Shown piece by piece: positions 5,882 to 12,744 of a stretch of DNA of 12,744 nt. Source of the stretch: CAZADH01 sp964483805 (GTDB lineage Bacteria > Muiribacteriota > Ozemobacteria > Ozemobacterales > Ozemobacteraceae); assembly GCA_964483805.1 (NCBI GenBank), contig CAZADH010000177.1, positions 1 through 12,744 of the forward strand, given 5' to 3'. Below the pieces are notes generated by a model. That model searched no databases, was not told the origin of the DNA, and worked only from the letters and a program-made list of their open reading frames with translations. The stretch's first letter is position 1. Each line of letters opens with the position of its first letter. Position numbers and translations under genes: made by a program.

Positions 5882-8800
5882 TCACGGCACCGTCCGCGCC
5901 ACGCGGAAGCCGATATTCGTCGACGAATACGTCGGCGCGAACCCGGTGCGCACGGCCGAGCGGCAGTAGTAACCATCATCGATCATCGATCCGCCGCGAC
6001 ACATGCGGTTTGCAAGCGGTCCGGCGGGCCCGGTCGGGTCGGTCTGCGCGCCGGCCGGATACGGGCTGTCGTACCAATCCCAGCACCATTCGTGGTTGCT
6101 GCCGTGCATTCCGTAGAAACCGGAGATGATCGACGACCGACTGAACACCGGATGACCGAGGCCACCGCTGTTCGCGTCGTACCACATGTAGGTGCCGCTT
6201 GCCGTCGGCCCCCACGAGAACTCGTCGGCGCCACCGGCCCGGGCCGCGTATTCCCACTCGGCCTCGGTCGGCAAGCGATAGCCATTGGCCGCAAAGTTGC
6301 AGGTGACCGTGGCCCCATCAATGGTATAGCACGCCGCCAGCGATTGTTGTGCACTCAATGTATTGCAAAAGGTAACTGCATCGAGCCAGGTCACGCGGTC
6401 GACCGGCCAGTCGGCATGCACGGCAAACGACGGGTTGGTGCTGGTGACCTGCTGATACTGATCTTGCCGGACCTCGGTCTCGCCAAGCAGCACTCGCCGC
6501 GCCATCGTCACCCGATGCACCGGACGCTCCTCGGGACCACCGTAACCCGAACCCATGTCGAACCAACCGGGCTTCAGCTCGATCATGCGCAGCGACACGC
6601 CGCCCCCGAGATCCACCAACTGATCGGTGGCCGGCGTGGTTGATACCACCGGCGACTCGGACGACTCATCCGCGCCGTCACGCGCCGTCACCACAAAGTA
6701 ATAGGTCGCACCCGAAGCCAACCCGGTGTGAACGTACTCGTTGGTGGAAACATCGGCGTGGGTCCCGGTCTGGCGGTTCACCCCCGGTGCCGTAGCGTAA
6801 TACACGCGGTACCCGCCACCAGCATTCGCCACCGGATCCCATTTAACGCGGATCGCACTCGGACCGGCGCACACCCGCGGCTGGCCCGGCGCCGTCACGT
6901 GCGGCGTCGCCGAGGTCTCGGTCGTCGGCAGGGTCTGTTCCGTCGAATCGGATGCCGTCAATACATAGTATGTCGTTGCCCCGTTCGTGCGGGCAGTGTG
7001 AACGTATGGGCTGGTGACGTTGTCGATGCGATTGGCCGTGGCGGTCGCAACATTCGCCGTCGTCGACCAGAACAAATTGTGCGTCGCGTTCGGCACGGCC
7101 GGGAACGTGAGGGTCACCTGGCGGTCGCCCGCGGTCGCCGTGATGCCGGTGGGCCGGGTCAGGCGCGGCGTCGCCGACACCTCCGGAGACTCTGACGTTT
7201 CGGTGGTGGCATCGACGGCGGTCACCGTAAAGTAGTGGGTCACACCGTTGGCCAACCCCGACACCGTGTGCGGCGAGTTCACAAGGTTCGCCACGTGGTT
7301 GCCGGCCAGGCGACCGACCCCTGGATTCGTCGACCAATGCACGCTGTAAGACGTCGCACCGGGAACCGGCGCCCAACCGACGGTACACAACCCCTGCCCG
7401 GCCGAGACCGTGACCACACCCGGAACCGGCAGCATCGGCGTGGCCGACGCCACGGGCGACGGCGCCGACTCTCCCGCATCGTTGTGGGTCGTCAATATGT
7501 AGTAATACGTCGTGCCGTTGTTGCATCCCGTGTGCGTATACGGACTGGTCACCGCGCCGAGTAGCGTTGCCGTGCTGGTCGCGATCCCGATGCTGGTGCC
7601 GTAATAGAGACGGTAACTGGTGGCACTGGCCACCGCATTCCACGACACGGTGACGGTGCGGTTGCCGGCCTGCGCTGCCGCAATCACCGGCGGGGCCGGC
7701 GGTTGATAGCGCGGGGTGCCGCTCACCTGTGCGGCAGGCAGCGACTCGACCTGGCCCACGCGGGCGGTGACAACGTAATGATAATTGGTACCGTTGTTGA
7801 GCCCGACATGGCTGAACGGACTGGTCGCACTGGCAATCTTCGTGCCGTTGCCGGGAGTGACGCCGGTGGTCGTCGACCAGAAAAGATCGTAGCCGACCGC
7901 GCCTTCGACGGGATCCCACGAGACCACGTTAACGGCATCGTCGGACACCACCCGGAAGTTCGCCGGCACGATCGCCGCCGCATCGACGGGCATGGCAGCC
8001 ACGACCGGCGACTCGGGCGATTCGCCGGTGTCGGTCTCGCAGGTGACGACATAGTAATAGGTGTGCAGGTTCGCCAAGCCGGTATGCGTAAACGGACTCG
8101 CGACATTCGGCACCAGCCGGCCGTTCTGCCGGTTGACCGTCGGCGACTCTGACCAATATACGTTGTATTTACTCGCCCCGGCGACGTTGTCCCAGGTCAG
8201 GCGCACCTGGCGGTCGCTCGGCACGGCCGCAACCGTGACCGGGGGATCGGGCACGCGGGTTGCAAAGGCGTAGCGCAGACGGTAGCCGGTGTGTTGGATC
8301 TGGCTGTAGACGATGCGGAAATTGCCGCTCTCGCCCCAATCCTGTGACCACGAATTGCGGCAGATCCAGCAGCCCAAGGCATCGTCGTAACCGACAACGA
8401 CAATAGCGTGGTTGCCGACTAAACGACCGGTGACATTGCGGTAGATGCCGCCATTGTAGCGCACGAAATCCTCGTAGACCCGCATCGAGGTGACGAGCGG
8501 CCCCGAGGCCAGCGCTTCTTTCATCGCCTCGGCGCCGCTGACGATCTCATACCCCGCCAGGCGGTGGCGGCGGTCGGCCGACCCCGGCTCGACGTATCCC
8601 GGAATTAGATAATACGGACACACGCTCTCGGCCACCGTTCCCGAGACCTTCAGTTGTTCGAGTGCCGCCGGAAACGCCCAGCCACCGAGGAGATTTGCAC
8701 TGTTGCGTTGCGTGCCCGCAGCGAAGAGGTGCCACTGCGACAGTGATACGCCGCTGACATTGGCCTCGATGTTCATCATCGCCTCGAGCGTGGTACACAG

Positions 8801-9784
8801 CGCGAAAGCAATACAAGTGCTGTATATTCCCTGGTTGCGCACCGGGGGCAGGAAGTTGCGCCCGTTCTGGTCGAGCCACGACCACCGCGCCGGGGCCTTG
8901 AAGCCTGGGCGCGACTTGAACCGCACGACGTTAGCCGGCGGTGGATCGAGACCGACGAGCGATTGCACCCCGCACAGGCCGGCGAGATCCTCGCTACCGT
9001 AGGTATTGGTGACGTAGTTGTCACCCACAATCCAGGCCGCACTCGCACCGATGGTCGTTCCCAGCACCAGGCCCGCCGAAGCCTGCGCCTGCCGCACCTC
9101 GGCAATCGACACCCGCCACGACGGCGGGTTGATCATACGTGTGAAGTAGGCGATGGCATCGGCCTGCAACGTCGGCGACTGCCGCGACAGGTTGTAATAC
9201 AATCCATGCGCCAACGTGGCAAACGGCGTGCGCAGGCGGGCAAACAACGTGGGCGTCACCAGGGCGTGTTGTACCATGTGCGCCGCCAGGTCGTGCCGCC
9301 ACCCCGACCCAACGGGACTGACCGTGATCACGTTGAGCGGCAGATTAACCAGGTCGGCGGCGCCATGAAACCGCCGATACCCGGCGATGACGTTTGTATT
9401 TACACCTTCGACCTCGCACAACACCGTGGTCAGCGGGATCGCGGGAAACGTGGCGCTCGCCGTCTGCCCGTCGCGCACCGGCACGAACCGCTCGAGCGTG
9501 TAACTCGGCGACGCGAGATTGCCGACATTGACGACCTTCAGCCGAAAGATGACGCCGGTCTCGGTCGCCGTCTTGGGCACACGGATCACGGGCTCGACAG
9601 TCGCCGACGCCTGCGGCGAGAACTCGATCGCCATGCGCACCGTGGTCACCGCCCCTTCGGGAACCGGTTCCACGGCCGGCGCGACCCCGACCCCATTGTC
9701 GTGGCTGCCGCGCAGCGAACAGCCCACCGAAACAACAATCATGGTAAGACAGACAAGCAGACCAAGCGCTGTACCCCGTAACAT
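5882..9784 (-). CDS. Large surface lipoprotein: C1A papain-like protease, six FN3 domains, FGE/SUMF1-like domain, 1300 aa
   Basis: A predicted membrane-anchored, outward-facing cysteine protease. ATG 9784 is chosen for its GGAGGGG ribosome site and the following signal peptide with cysteine at residue 22 (SVGC; Ser at -3 is atypical for a lipobox). The frame continues 101 codons upstream but without plausible protein. Residues about 45-195 form a beta-rich then helical region shared with the divergent lipoprotein. About 300-508 is peptidase family C1A: oxyanion Gln318 (NQG), nucleophile Cys324 (STCIAFA), His459 (GNHAIVVVGY) and Asn477 (RNSW), so the active site is complete. Six FN3 repeats follow (about 513-600, 607-691, 695-783, 785-873, 875-961, 964-1051). 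Residues 1055-1298 are an FGE-sulfatase/SUMF1 fold (FDMGSG, WPVDRVTW, YRLPTEAEWEYA, HEWCWDWY, RGGS, GFRVAR) without the catalytic Cys pair of true formylglycine enzymes. It may bind or process extracellular proteins; substrate unknown. Confidence 0.9.
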   Translation of the reverse strand: MLRGTALGLLVCLTMIVVSVGCSLRGSHDNGVGVAPAVEPVPEGAVTTVRMAIEFSPQASATVEPVIRVPKTATETGVIFRLKVVNVGNLASPSYTLERFVPVRDGQTASATFPAIPLTTVLCEVEGVNTNVIAGYRRFHGAADLVNLPLNVITVSPVGSGWRHDLAAHMVQHALVTPTLFARLRTPFATLAHGLYYNLSRQSPTLQADAIAYFTRMINPPSWRVSIAEVRQAQASAGLVLGTTIGASAAWIVGDNYVTNTYGSEDLAGLCGVQSLVGLDPPPANVVRFKSRPGFKAPARWSWLDQNGRNFLPPVRNQGIYSTCIAFALCTTLEAMMNIEANVSGVSLSQWHLFAAGTQRNSANLLGGWAFPAALEQLKVSGTVAESVCPYYLIPGYVEPGSADRRHRLAGYEIVSGAEAMKEALASGPLVTSMRVYEDFVRYNGGIYRNVTGRLVGNHAIVVVGYDDALGCWICRNSWSQDWGESGNFRIVYSQIQHTGYRLRYAFATRVPDPPVTVAAVPSDRQVRLTWDNVAGASKYNVYWSESPTVNRQNGRLVPNVASPFTHTGLANLHTYYYVVTCETDTGESPESPVVAAMPVDAAAIVPANFRVVSDDAVNVVSWDPVEGAVGYDLFWSTTTGVTPGNGTKIASATSPFSHVGLNNGTNYHYVVTARVGQVESLPAAQVSGTPRYQPPAPPVIAAAQAGNRTVTVSWNAVASATSYRLYYGTSIGIATSTATLLGAVTSPYTHTGCNNGTTYYYILTTHNDAGESAPSPVASATPMLPVPGVVTVSAGQGLCTVGWAPVPGATSYSVHWSTNPGVGRLAGNHVANLVNSPHTVSGLANGVTHYFTVTAVDATTETSESPEVSATPRLTRPTGITATAGDRQVTLTFPAVPNATHNLFWSTTANVATATANRIDNVTSPYVHTARTNGATTYYVLTASDSTEQTLPTTETSATPHVTAPGQPRVCAGPSAIRVKWDPVANAGGGYRVYYATAPGVNRQTGTHADVSTNEYVHTGLASGATYYFVVTARDGADESSESPVVSTTPATDQLVDLGGGVSLRMIELKPGWFDMGSGYGGPEERPVHRVTMARRVLLGETEVRQDQYQQVTSTNPSFAVHADWPVDRVTWLDAVTFCNTLSAQQSLAACYTIDGATVTCNFAANGYRLPTEAEWEYAARAGGADEFSWGPTASGTYMWYDANSGGLGHPVFSRSSIISGFYGMHGSNHEWCWDWYDSPYPAGAQTDPTGPAGPLANRMCRGGSMIDDGYYCRSAVRTGFAPTYSSTNIGFRVARTVP
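6632..8248 (-). repeat. Six tandem FN3-domain repeats within the protease lipoprotein
   Basis: The protein repeats about every 85-90 residues (roughly 264 bp). Each unit runs from a Val/Leu-x-Trp strand through a YxxYWST-PGV segment and a SPYTHTGLNNGTTYYYVVTA core to an ESP...SATP end. The repeats have diverged at the DNA level, so recombination hot-spot behaviour is not obvious. Repeat 5 replaces the core Trp with Phe (VTLTF), and repeat 4 has lost the His-Thr of the core motif. They probably act as a stalk or spacer between protease and C-terminal domain. Confidence 0.85.
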
Positions 9785-9801
9785 GGCTCCCCTCCACGCT
9801 G

Positions 9802-9820
9802 ATGCATCGAATCGATGCAT
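9802..9820. promoter_or_regulatory. Perfect 19-bp palindrome in the leader of the protease lipoprotein
   Basis: ATGCATCGA (9802-9810) is exactly inverted as TCGATGCAT (9812-9820) around a single A. It lies 17 bases upstream of the ATG at 9784 and just before the GGAGGGG ribosome site. It could be an operator for a dimeric regulator or, as RNA, a hairpin beside the ribosome site. Its one-base centre would force an imperfect loop, so a protein-binding site is the likelier reading. Confidence 0.5.
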
Positions 9821-9996
9821 GGTCAATTTTTCCGACTGGGGTACACGATACCACAATCGGCACCCGGGGTTCTGCAAACCCCTGGAGGCGCGCGAGAAGT
9901 TCTTGCACGACGACCACCCCAAACAATGGCACGACGCGAAGCGATGGACGGAGCGAGGCGCGGGCCGATGTTCCACGCGCGCCCATTCCCTGACAC

Positions 9997-10026
9997 TTGA
10001 GTTTTGTCGCCGGGGTACCCTATCAT
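9997..10026 (+). promoter_or_regulatory. Candidate sigma70-type promoter of the divergent lipoprotein
   Basis: TTGAGT (9997-10002) and TATCAT (10021-10026) are 18 bp apart. Transcription would start near 10033 with a leader of about 45 nt. A G-rich ribosome-site-like run (GGGGGGA) precedes the ATG at 10078 by 7 nt. Confidence 0.55.
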
Positions 10027-10077
10027 ACGGTCCAGGCACCTCACACACCACAACGCCACACTTTGGGGGGATAGACC

Positions 10078-12744
10078 ATGTCTTCACGCGTGTTCACAAC
10101 GGTCCTGGTGGTTGCTTTCGTCATCGGTCTTGGCTTGCTCGGCTGCCGGTTCAATGCGGTGTCGACGTATGACGCGGCCATCGAAGCTGTGGCGCCCGAG
10201 GCGGCCAACGCCAACGCATCGGTACAGTTCTCGATGAGAGTATCAGAAGACGGCAACACGACACCTGAAGCACTGCGCGTGATCCCCACGTCAGACCTGG
10301 GCAGCAGCGGATCGCAGCGTAAGGCGCGGCCACGGGCCACGTTCGTGGTTTCGGTCTTGCTGCCCGGCACCGGCAGCAGTACCCCGGTCACGCGCACGGA
10401 GACGGTCGACGTCGACCCCTACGGGATTGCTTCGTGCACGTTCCGCAACCTGCCGGCCGGAACAGTTATTGGTGAGGTGACGCTCTCTGGCGGTGTCATT
10501 CAGGGTCAGACCGCTTTTCGCGGCGCCGTTGACACCCGGCCTGGACACAATGTTCTTACAGTCGATCCGATCGGCAGCGGTCTGGCCAATGACCTTGTCG
10601 CGCAGATCGTGACGTCGGTTGCCCAGTCACCAGCTCTGATGGCACGCCGCCCCCAAAATCTCGTCTCTGTTGCCCAGAGCGTCGTGCGCATGGTCGATCG
10701 AACTGCGCAAACCGCACAAAACGATGTCGTCAACACATTCATCGTCACTCAGGTCCCCGACACGATCGAACTGCGCCCGACCGCAGATCTGCGTGGTTTG
10801 CGCGCGCTGCGCAGCAAGAGAGAGATCTGGACCCGTTCGACCACATTGATCTGGCCTGCCGGTGTGACCGTTGCCATTGATGCCGCCGGTCTCATATTCG
10901 ATCGCGTAATCCGGCAGGGCGTCGATGATATGTCATATATTGTATGGCGGCATCCCGTGGCTTCGGCGTCGGTCATCCTGTGCGTCAACCCACAGACCGG
11001 AGATACCATCGGCTCTTGCTGGCACTTTGGGTCGTGCGACCAGATTGCGGTCAACCCCGATCTCAGTATTGTGGTCGGCGGTCGCAACGATTCCGAAGGG
11101 CGCCCGACACTCTTTTCGTGGTCAGGCAGGGGCAGCGCCAATACCCGCGGGCGGCATGGTAGCGCGGTCGGGTTGATCTCCGAGGAGATCATCGGCGGCA
11201 CCGCCGGAGCCAGCCAGGAAACCCGCCAGTTTTCGTCTCTCGTGCCGTCGATTGGGGGCGGCGTGACAGCGACGCTCATGGATTCATCGGGAGGAAGGCA
11301 GGAAGGCAAGGTGCAGAGTGGCTGGATCGGCAAAGTGCTATCGGTGCCACAACCGCTGTCGATCACGCCTGGAGTCGGACGGATGACAGTGCGATGGCAT
11401 GCCATTTCCGGATGCATAAGTTATGCCCTGCGGGTTTCCTCGGCGCCGAATTTCATCCCGTGCACGACGCACGACATCCCTTCGACGGCGAACTCGAGTG
11501 AATGGACCGTAGAAGGATTGACTCCAGCACAAGATTACTTCTTCCAGATTGCGGGCCTTCGCGCCAATGGCTTGCAGGAACTAACCTGCGCCATCTCGGG
11601 ACGAGTTCTCGCCCCCGTCACCCGCCCCCCGGCCCCGTCACCGGTCACGGCCACCGCCGGCGATGGCATCGTCACCCTCACCTGGGGATCGGTTCCCGGC
11701 GCAACGTATCATGTCTGTTGGCGCGAAAACGACGCCAACATCGACCAGGCCAATCGCACGGAAGCATCGTCGCCGTGGCCGCATCAGAACCGTGTTAATG
11801 GCCGAACCTACAATTATGTTGTCTATGCGACCGTGAACGGGGTCGAGTCGCTGCCGTCGGTTCTTGCGTCGGCCACACCATCGGCACCGACCCCACCTCC
11901 TGAACCACCCCAGAATCTCACCGCGACTGCACGAGATCGCGCCGTATCGTTGACCTGGACCAATGTTGCCGGCGACGGCTACGTGCTGTATCGGGCGACG
12001 ACCGAGATTGTCGCGACACCAACTGCCCAGCGGCGCGTCGTGCCGAATCCTTTCACCGACGATCAGGTGGACAACGAACACACCTACTATTACCGTGTTG
12101 CTGCCCTCAAGGACGGTGTCGAATCGCAATTATCGAATCTCGCTTCGGCCACCCCGCTTTCCGACACCCGCCCGGCCGTCACCGTGAACCAACTCACCAC
12201 CCAGCTCGACCCGACGAACACACCGACCGTCGCGTTTCTCGCCTCGTTCAGCGTGCCGGTGCACTTCTTTGACCGCACGGCGCTTGACTTCAGCGGGGGC
12301 GTCAACCCGGCCATCGTCGAGATCGCCTCGGAACCCGCTACCGAGAACCGCATCTTCCGCATCACCTGCTCGGGCTTCGCGACCGACGGCGACGTCGTCG
12401 TGTCGATTCCGGCCGACCGCGTCAGAGCGATCGGGGGTATTGGCAATACAGTGTCAACATCGAACGACAACCGCGTGACCCTCGACCGGATTGCGCCGAT
12501 CGTCACTGTCAACGCGGCAGTTTCGGGCATTGCCACGCCGACAGTTCGCGGCACAATCAACGACAACACTGCAACGATCACCGTCTTGATCGGCGACCAG
12601 GTCCGCTCGGCAACCAACAACAACGGCAACTGGGAGGTCCCCGGCACGCAATGGGCACCGTTGGCCGAAGGCCTTCACACGGTGCGCGCCACGGCCACCG
12701 ACCGCGCCGGCAACGCCAGCAGTGCGCAGAATGTATTGACGATC
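10078..12744 (+). CDS. Large FN3/Ig-repeat surface lipoprotein, partial (runs off right edge), at least 889 aa
   Basis: I translated this frame directly: it is open without a stop from ATG 10078 to the last base, so the C-terminus lies outside the window. It starts with a lipoprotein signal peptide whose lipobox is LLGC (Cys23). Residues about 46-205 resemble the N-terminal region of the divergent protease lipoprotein. About 220-420 is an unrecognised region (Trp/Arg-rich segments, then CVNPQTGDTIGSCWHFGSC and a Gly/Ser-rich tract). FN3-like domains follow at about 424-517, 520-601 and 608-692. Next is a bacterial Ig-like domain (about 695-800) of the type seen in repetitive adhesins (VTVNQLTTQLDPTNTPTV, later SIPADRVRAIGG). 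Last comes a further Ig-like unit (about 805 to end: TVRGTINDNTATITV, NGNWEVPG, GLHTVRATATDRAGNAS). No catalytic motif is visible. A role in adhesion or surface structure is inferred from the architecture. Confidence 0.9.
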   Translation, partial: MSSRVFTTVLVVAFVIGLGLLGCRFNAVSTYDAAIEAVAPEAANANASVQFSMRVSEDGNTTPEALRVIPTSDLGSSGSQRKARPRATFVVSVLLPGTGSSTPVTRTETVDVDPYGIASCTFRNLPAGTVIGEVTLSGGVIQGQTAFRGAVDTRPGHNVLTVDPIGSGLANDLVAQIVTSVAQSPALMARRPQNLVSVAQSVVRMVDRTAQTAQNDVVNTFIVTQVPDTIELRPTADLRGLRALRSKREIWTRSTTLIWPAGVTVAIDAAGLIFDRVIRQGVDDMSYIVWRHPVASASVILCVNPQTGDTIGSCWHFGSCDQIAVNPDLSIVVGGRNDSEGRPTLFSWSGRGSANTRGRHGSAVGLISEEIIGGTAGASQETRQFSSLVPSIGGGVTATLMDSSGGRQEGKVQSGWIGKVLSVPQPLSITPGVGRMTVRWHAISGCISYALRVSSAPNFIPCTTHDIPSTANSSEWTVEGLTPAQDYFFQIAGLRANGLQELTCAISGRVLAPVTRPPAPSPVTATAGDGIVTLTWGSVPGATYHVCWRENDANIDQANRTEASSPWPHQNRVNGRTYNYVVYATVNGVESLPSVLASATPSAPTPPPEPPQNLTATARDRAVSLTWTNVAGDGYVLYRATTEIVATPTAQRRVVPNPFTDDQVDNEHTYYYRVAALKDGVESQLSNLASATPLSDTRPAVTVNQLTTQLDPTNTPTVAFLASFSVPVHFFDRTALDFSGGVNPAIVEIASEPATENRIFRITCSGFATDGDVVVSIPADRVRAIGGIGNTVSTSNDNRVTLDRIAPIVTVNAAVSGIATPTVRGTINDNTATITVLIGDQVRSATNNNGNWEVPGTQWAPLAEGLHTVRATATDRAGNASSAQNVLTI
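11347..12153 (+). repeat. Three FN3-like domains in the divergent lipoprotein
   Basis: The second and third units end in ESLPSVLASATP and ESQLSNLASATP and carry TYNYVVYA and TYYYRVAA cores. They belong to the same FN3 style as the six repeats of the protease lipoprotein. The first unit (MTVRWHAISG...) is more divergent. Proline-rich linkers separate them. Confidence 0.7.

Larger units (their letters stand above)
9785..10077. promoter_or_regulatory. Divergent intergenic region between the two lipoprotein genes
   Basis: About 290 bases separate the starts of the two large lipoproteins and must hold both promoters. The plus-strand promoter is fairly clear (listed separately). On the minus side I see a TATCGT at about 9847-9852 with no well-spaced -35. 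The region also holds a 19-bp palindrome next to the minus-strand ribosome site and a second stem, GGGGTT (9866-9871) with AACCCC (9877-9882) around a 5-nt loop. No gene is supported here. Confidence 0.6.

Noticed and set aside
5885..6010. A diversity-generating retroelement variable region at the end of the FGE-like domain, since such targets often have this fold
   Set aside because: The codons here show no AAC/AAT enrichment, there is no near-duplicate template repeat in the window, and no reverse transcriptase gene is present.
5423..6643. A 406-codon plus-strand frame across the GNAT gene and the lipoprotein 3' end
   Set aside because: It spans two clearly real minus-strand genes and their ribosome site, and its translation is Arg/His-rich with no recognisable domain.
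6632..8248. Periodic repeats as a CRISPR array or DNA satellite
   Set aside because: The period is about 264 bp and lies at the protein level (FN3 domains); the DNA copies are divergent and there are no short identical repeats with spacers.
10021..10028. TATCATAC, shared with the TrmB operator region (4993-5000), as a second regulator site
   Set aside because: Only half of the dyad is present and the match coincides with a normal -10 box, so chance is sufficient.
9785..10087. A longer start (about 101 extra codons) for the protease lipoprotein
   Set aside because: The extra part precedes a strong ribosome site and a lipoprotein signal peptide at 9784, and would overlap the divergent gene's start and promoter.

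Overview
The window is about 12.7 kb of GC-rich DNA with four transcription blocks and no tRNA, rRNA, CRISPR array or insertion sequence that I can see. Two large proteins begin with lipoprotein-type signal peptides, and one small protein has an ordinary Sec signal. Shine-Dalgarno sequences are bacterial, so I infer a Gram-negative-type bacterium. The style (giant FN3/Ig lipoproteins, a papain-like protease fused to a formylglycine-enzyme-like domain, a TrmB-family regulator in a bacterium) recalls poorly studied phyla such as Riflebacteria/Ozemobacteria or Planctomycetota. That placement is only a guess.

Layout from left to right. (1) 212-922, plus strand: a small secreted protein of unknown function with its own sigma70-like promoter and a possible hairpin terminator. 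(2) 4981-1141, minus strand: a compact three-gene operon of a TrmB-family sugar-type regulator, a cytoplasmic GH13 alpha-glucan hydrolase and a MATE-family exporter. Each gene overlaps the next by about one base (TGATG junctions). A near-perfect 22-bp inverted repeat lies directly against the regulator's ATG, over its probable -10 box, and looks like an autoregulatory operator. (3) 9784-5324, minus strand: a 1300-residue lipoprotein (signal, conserved N-terminal region, C1A papain-like protease, six FN3 domains, FGE/SUMF1-like domain) followed 27 nt later by a GNAT acetyltransferase. (4) 10078 to the right edge, plus strand: a second large lipoprotein, transcribed divergently, with FN3 and bacterial Ig-like domains. 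It is open at the window end after 889 codons.

How the parts fit together. Block 2 reads as a locally controlled alpha-glucan or oligosaccharide response in which the regulator, hydrolase and exporter are made in fixed stoichiometry; the MATE partner is unexpected. Blocks 3 and 4 form a divergent pair of cell-surface lipoproteins. Their N-terminal regions, just after the signal peptide, appear homologous (shared V-x-P-x-GSG-x3-DL motif and flanking pattern), although the rest of the two proteins differs. I consider this shared, apparently unnamed N-terminal domain, and the protease-FN3-FGE-like fusion, the most novel content of the window.
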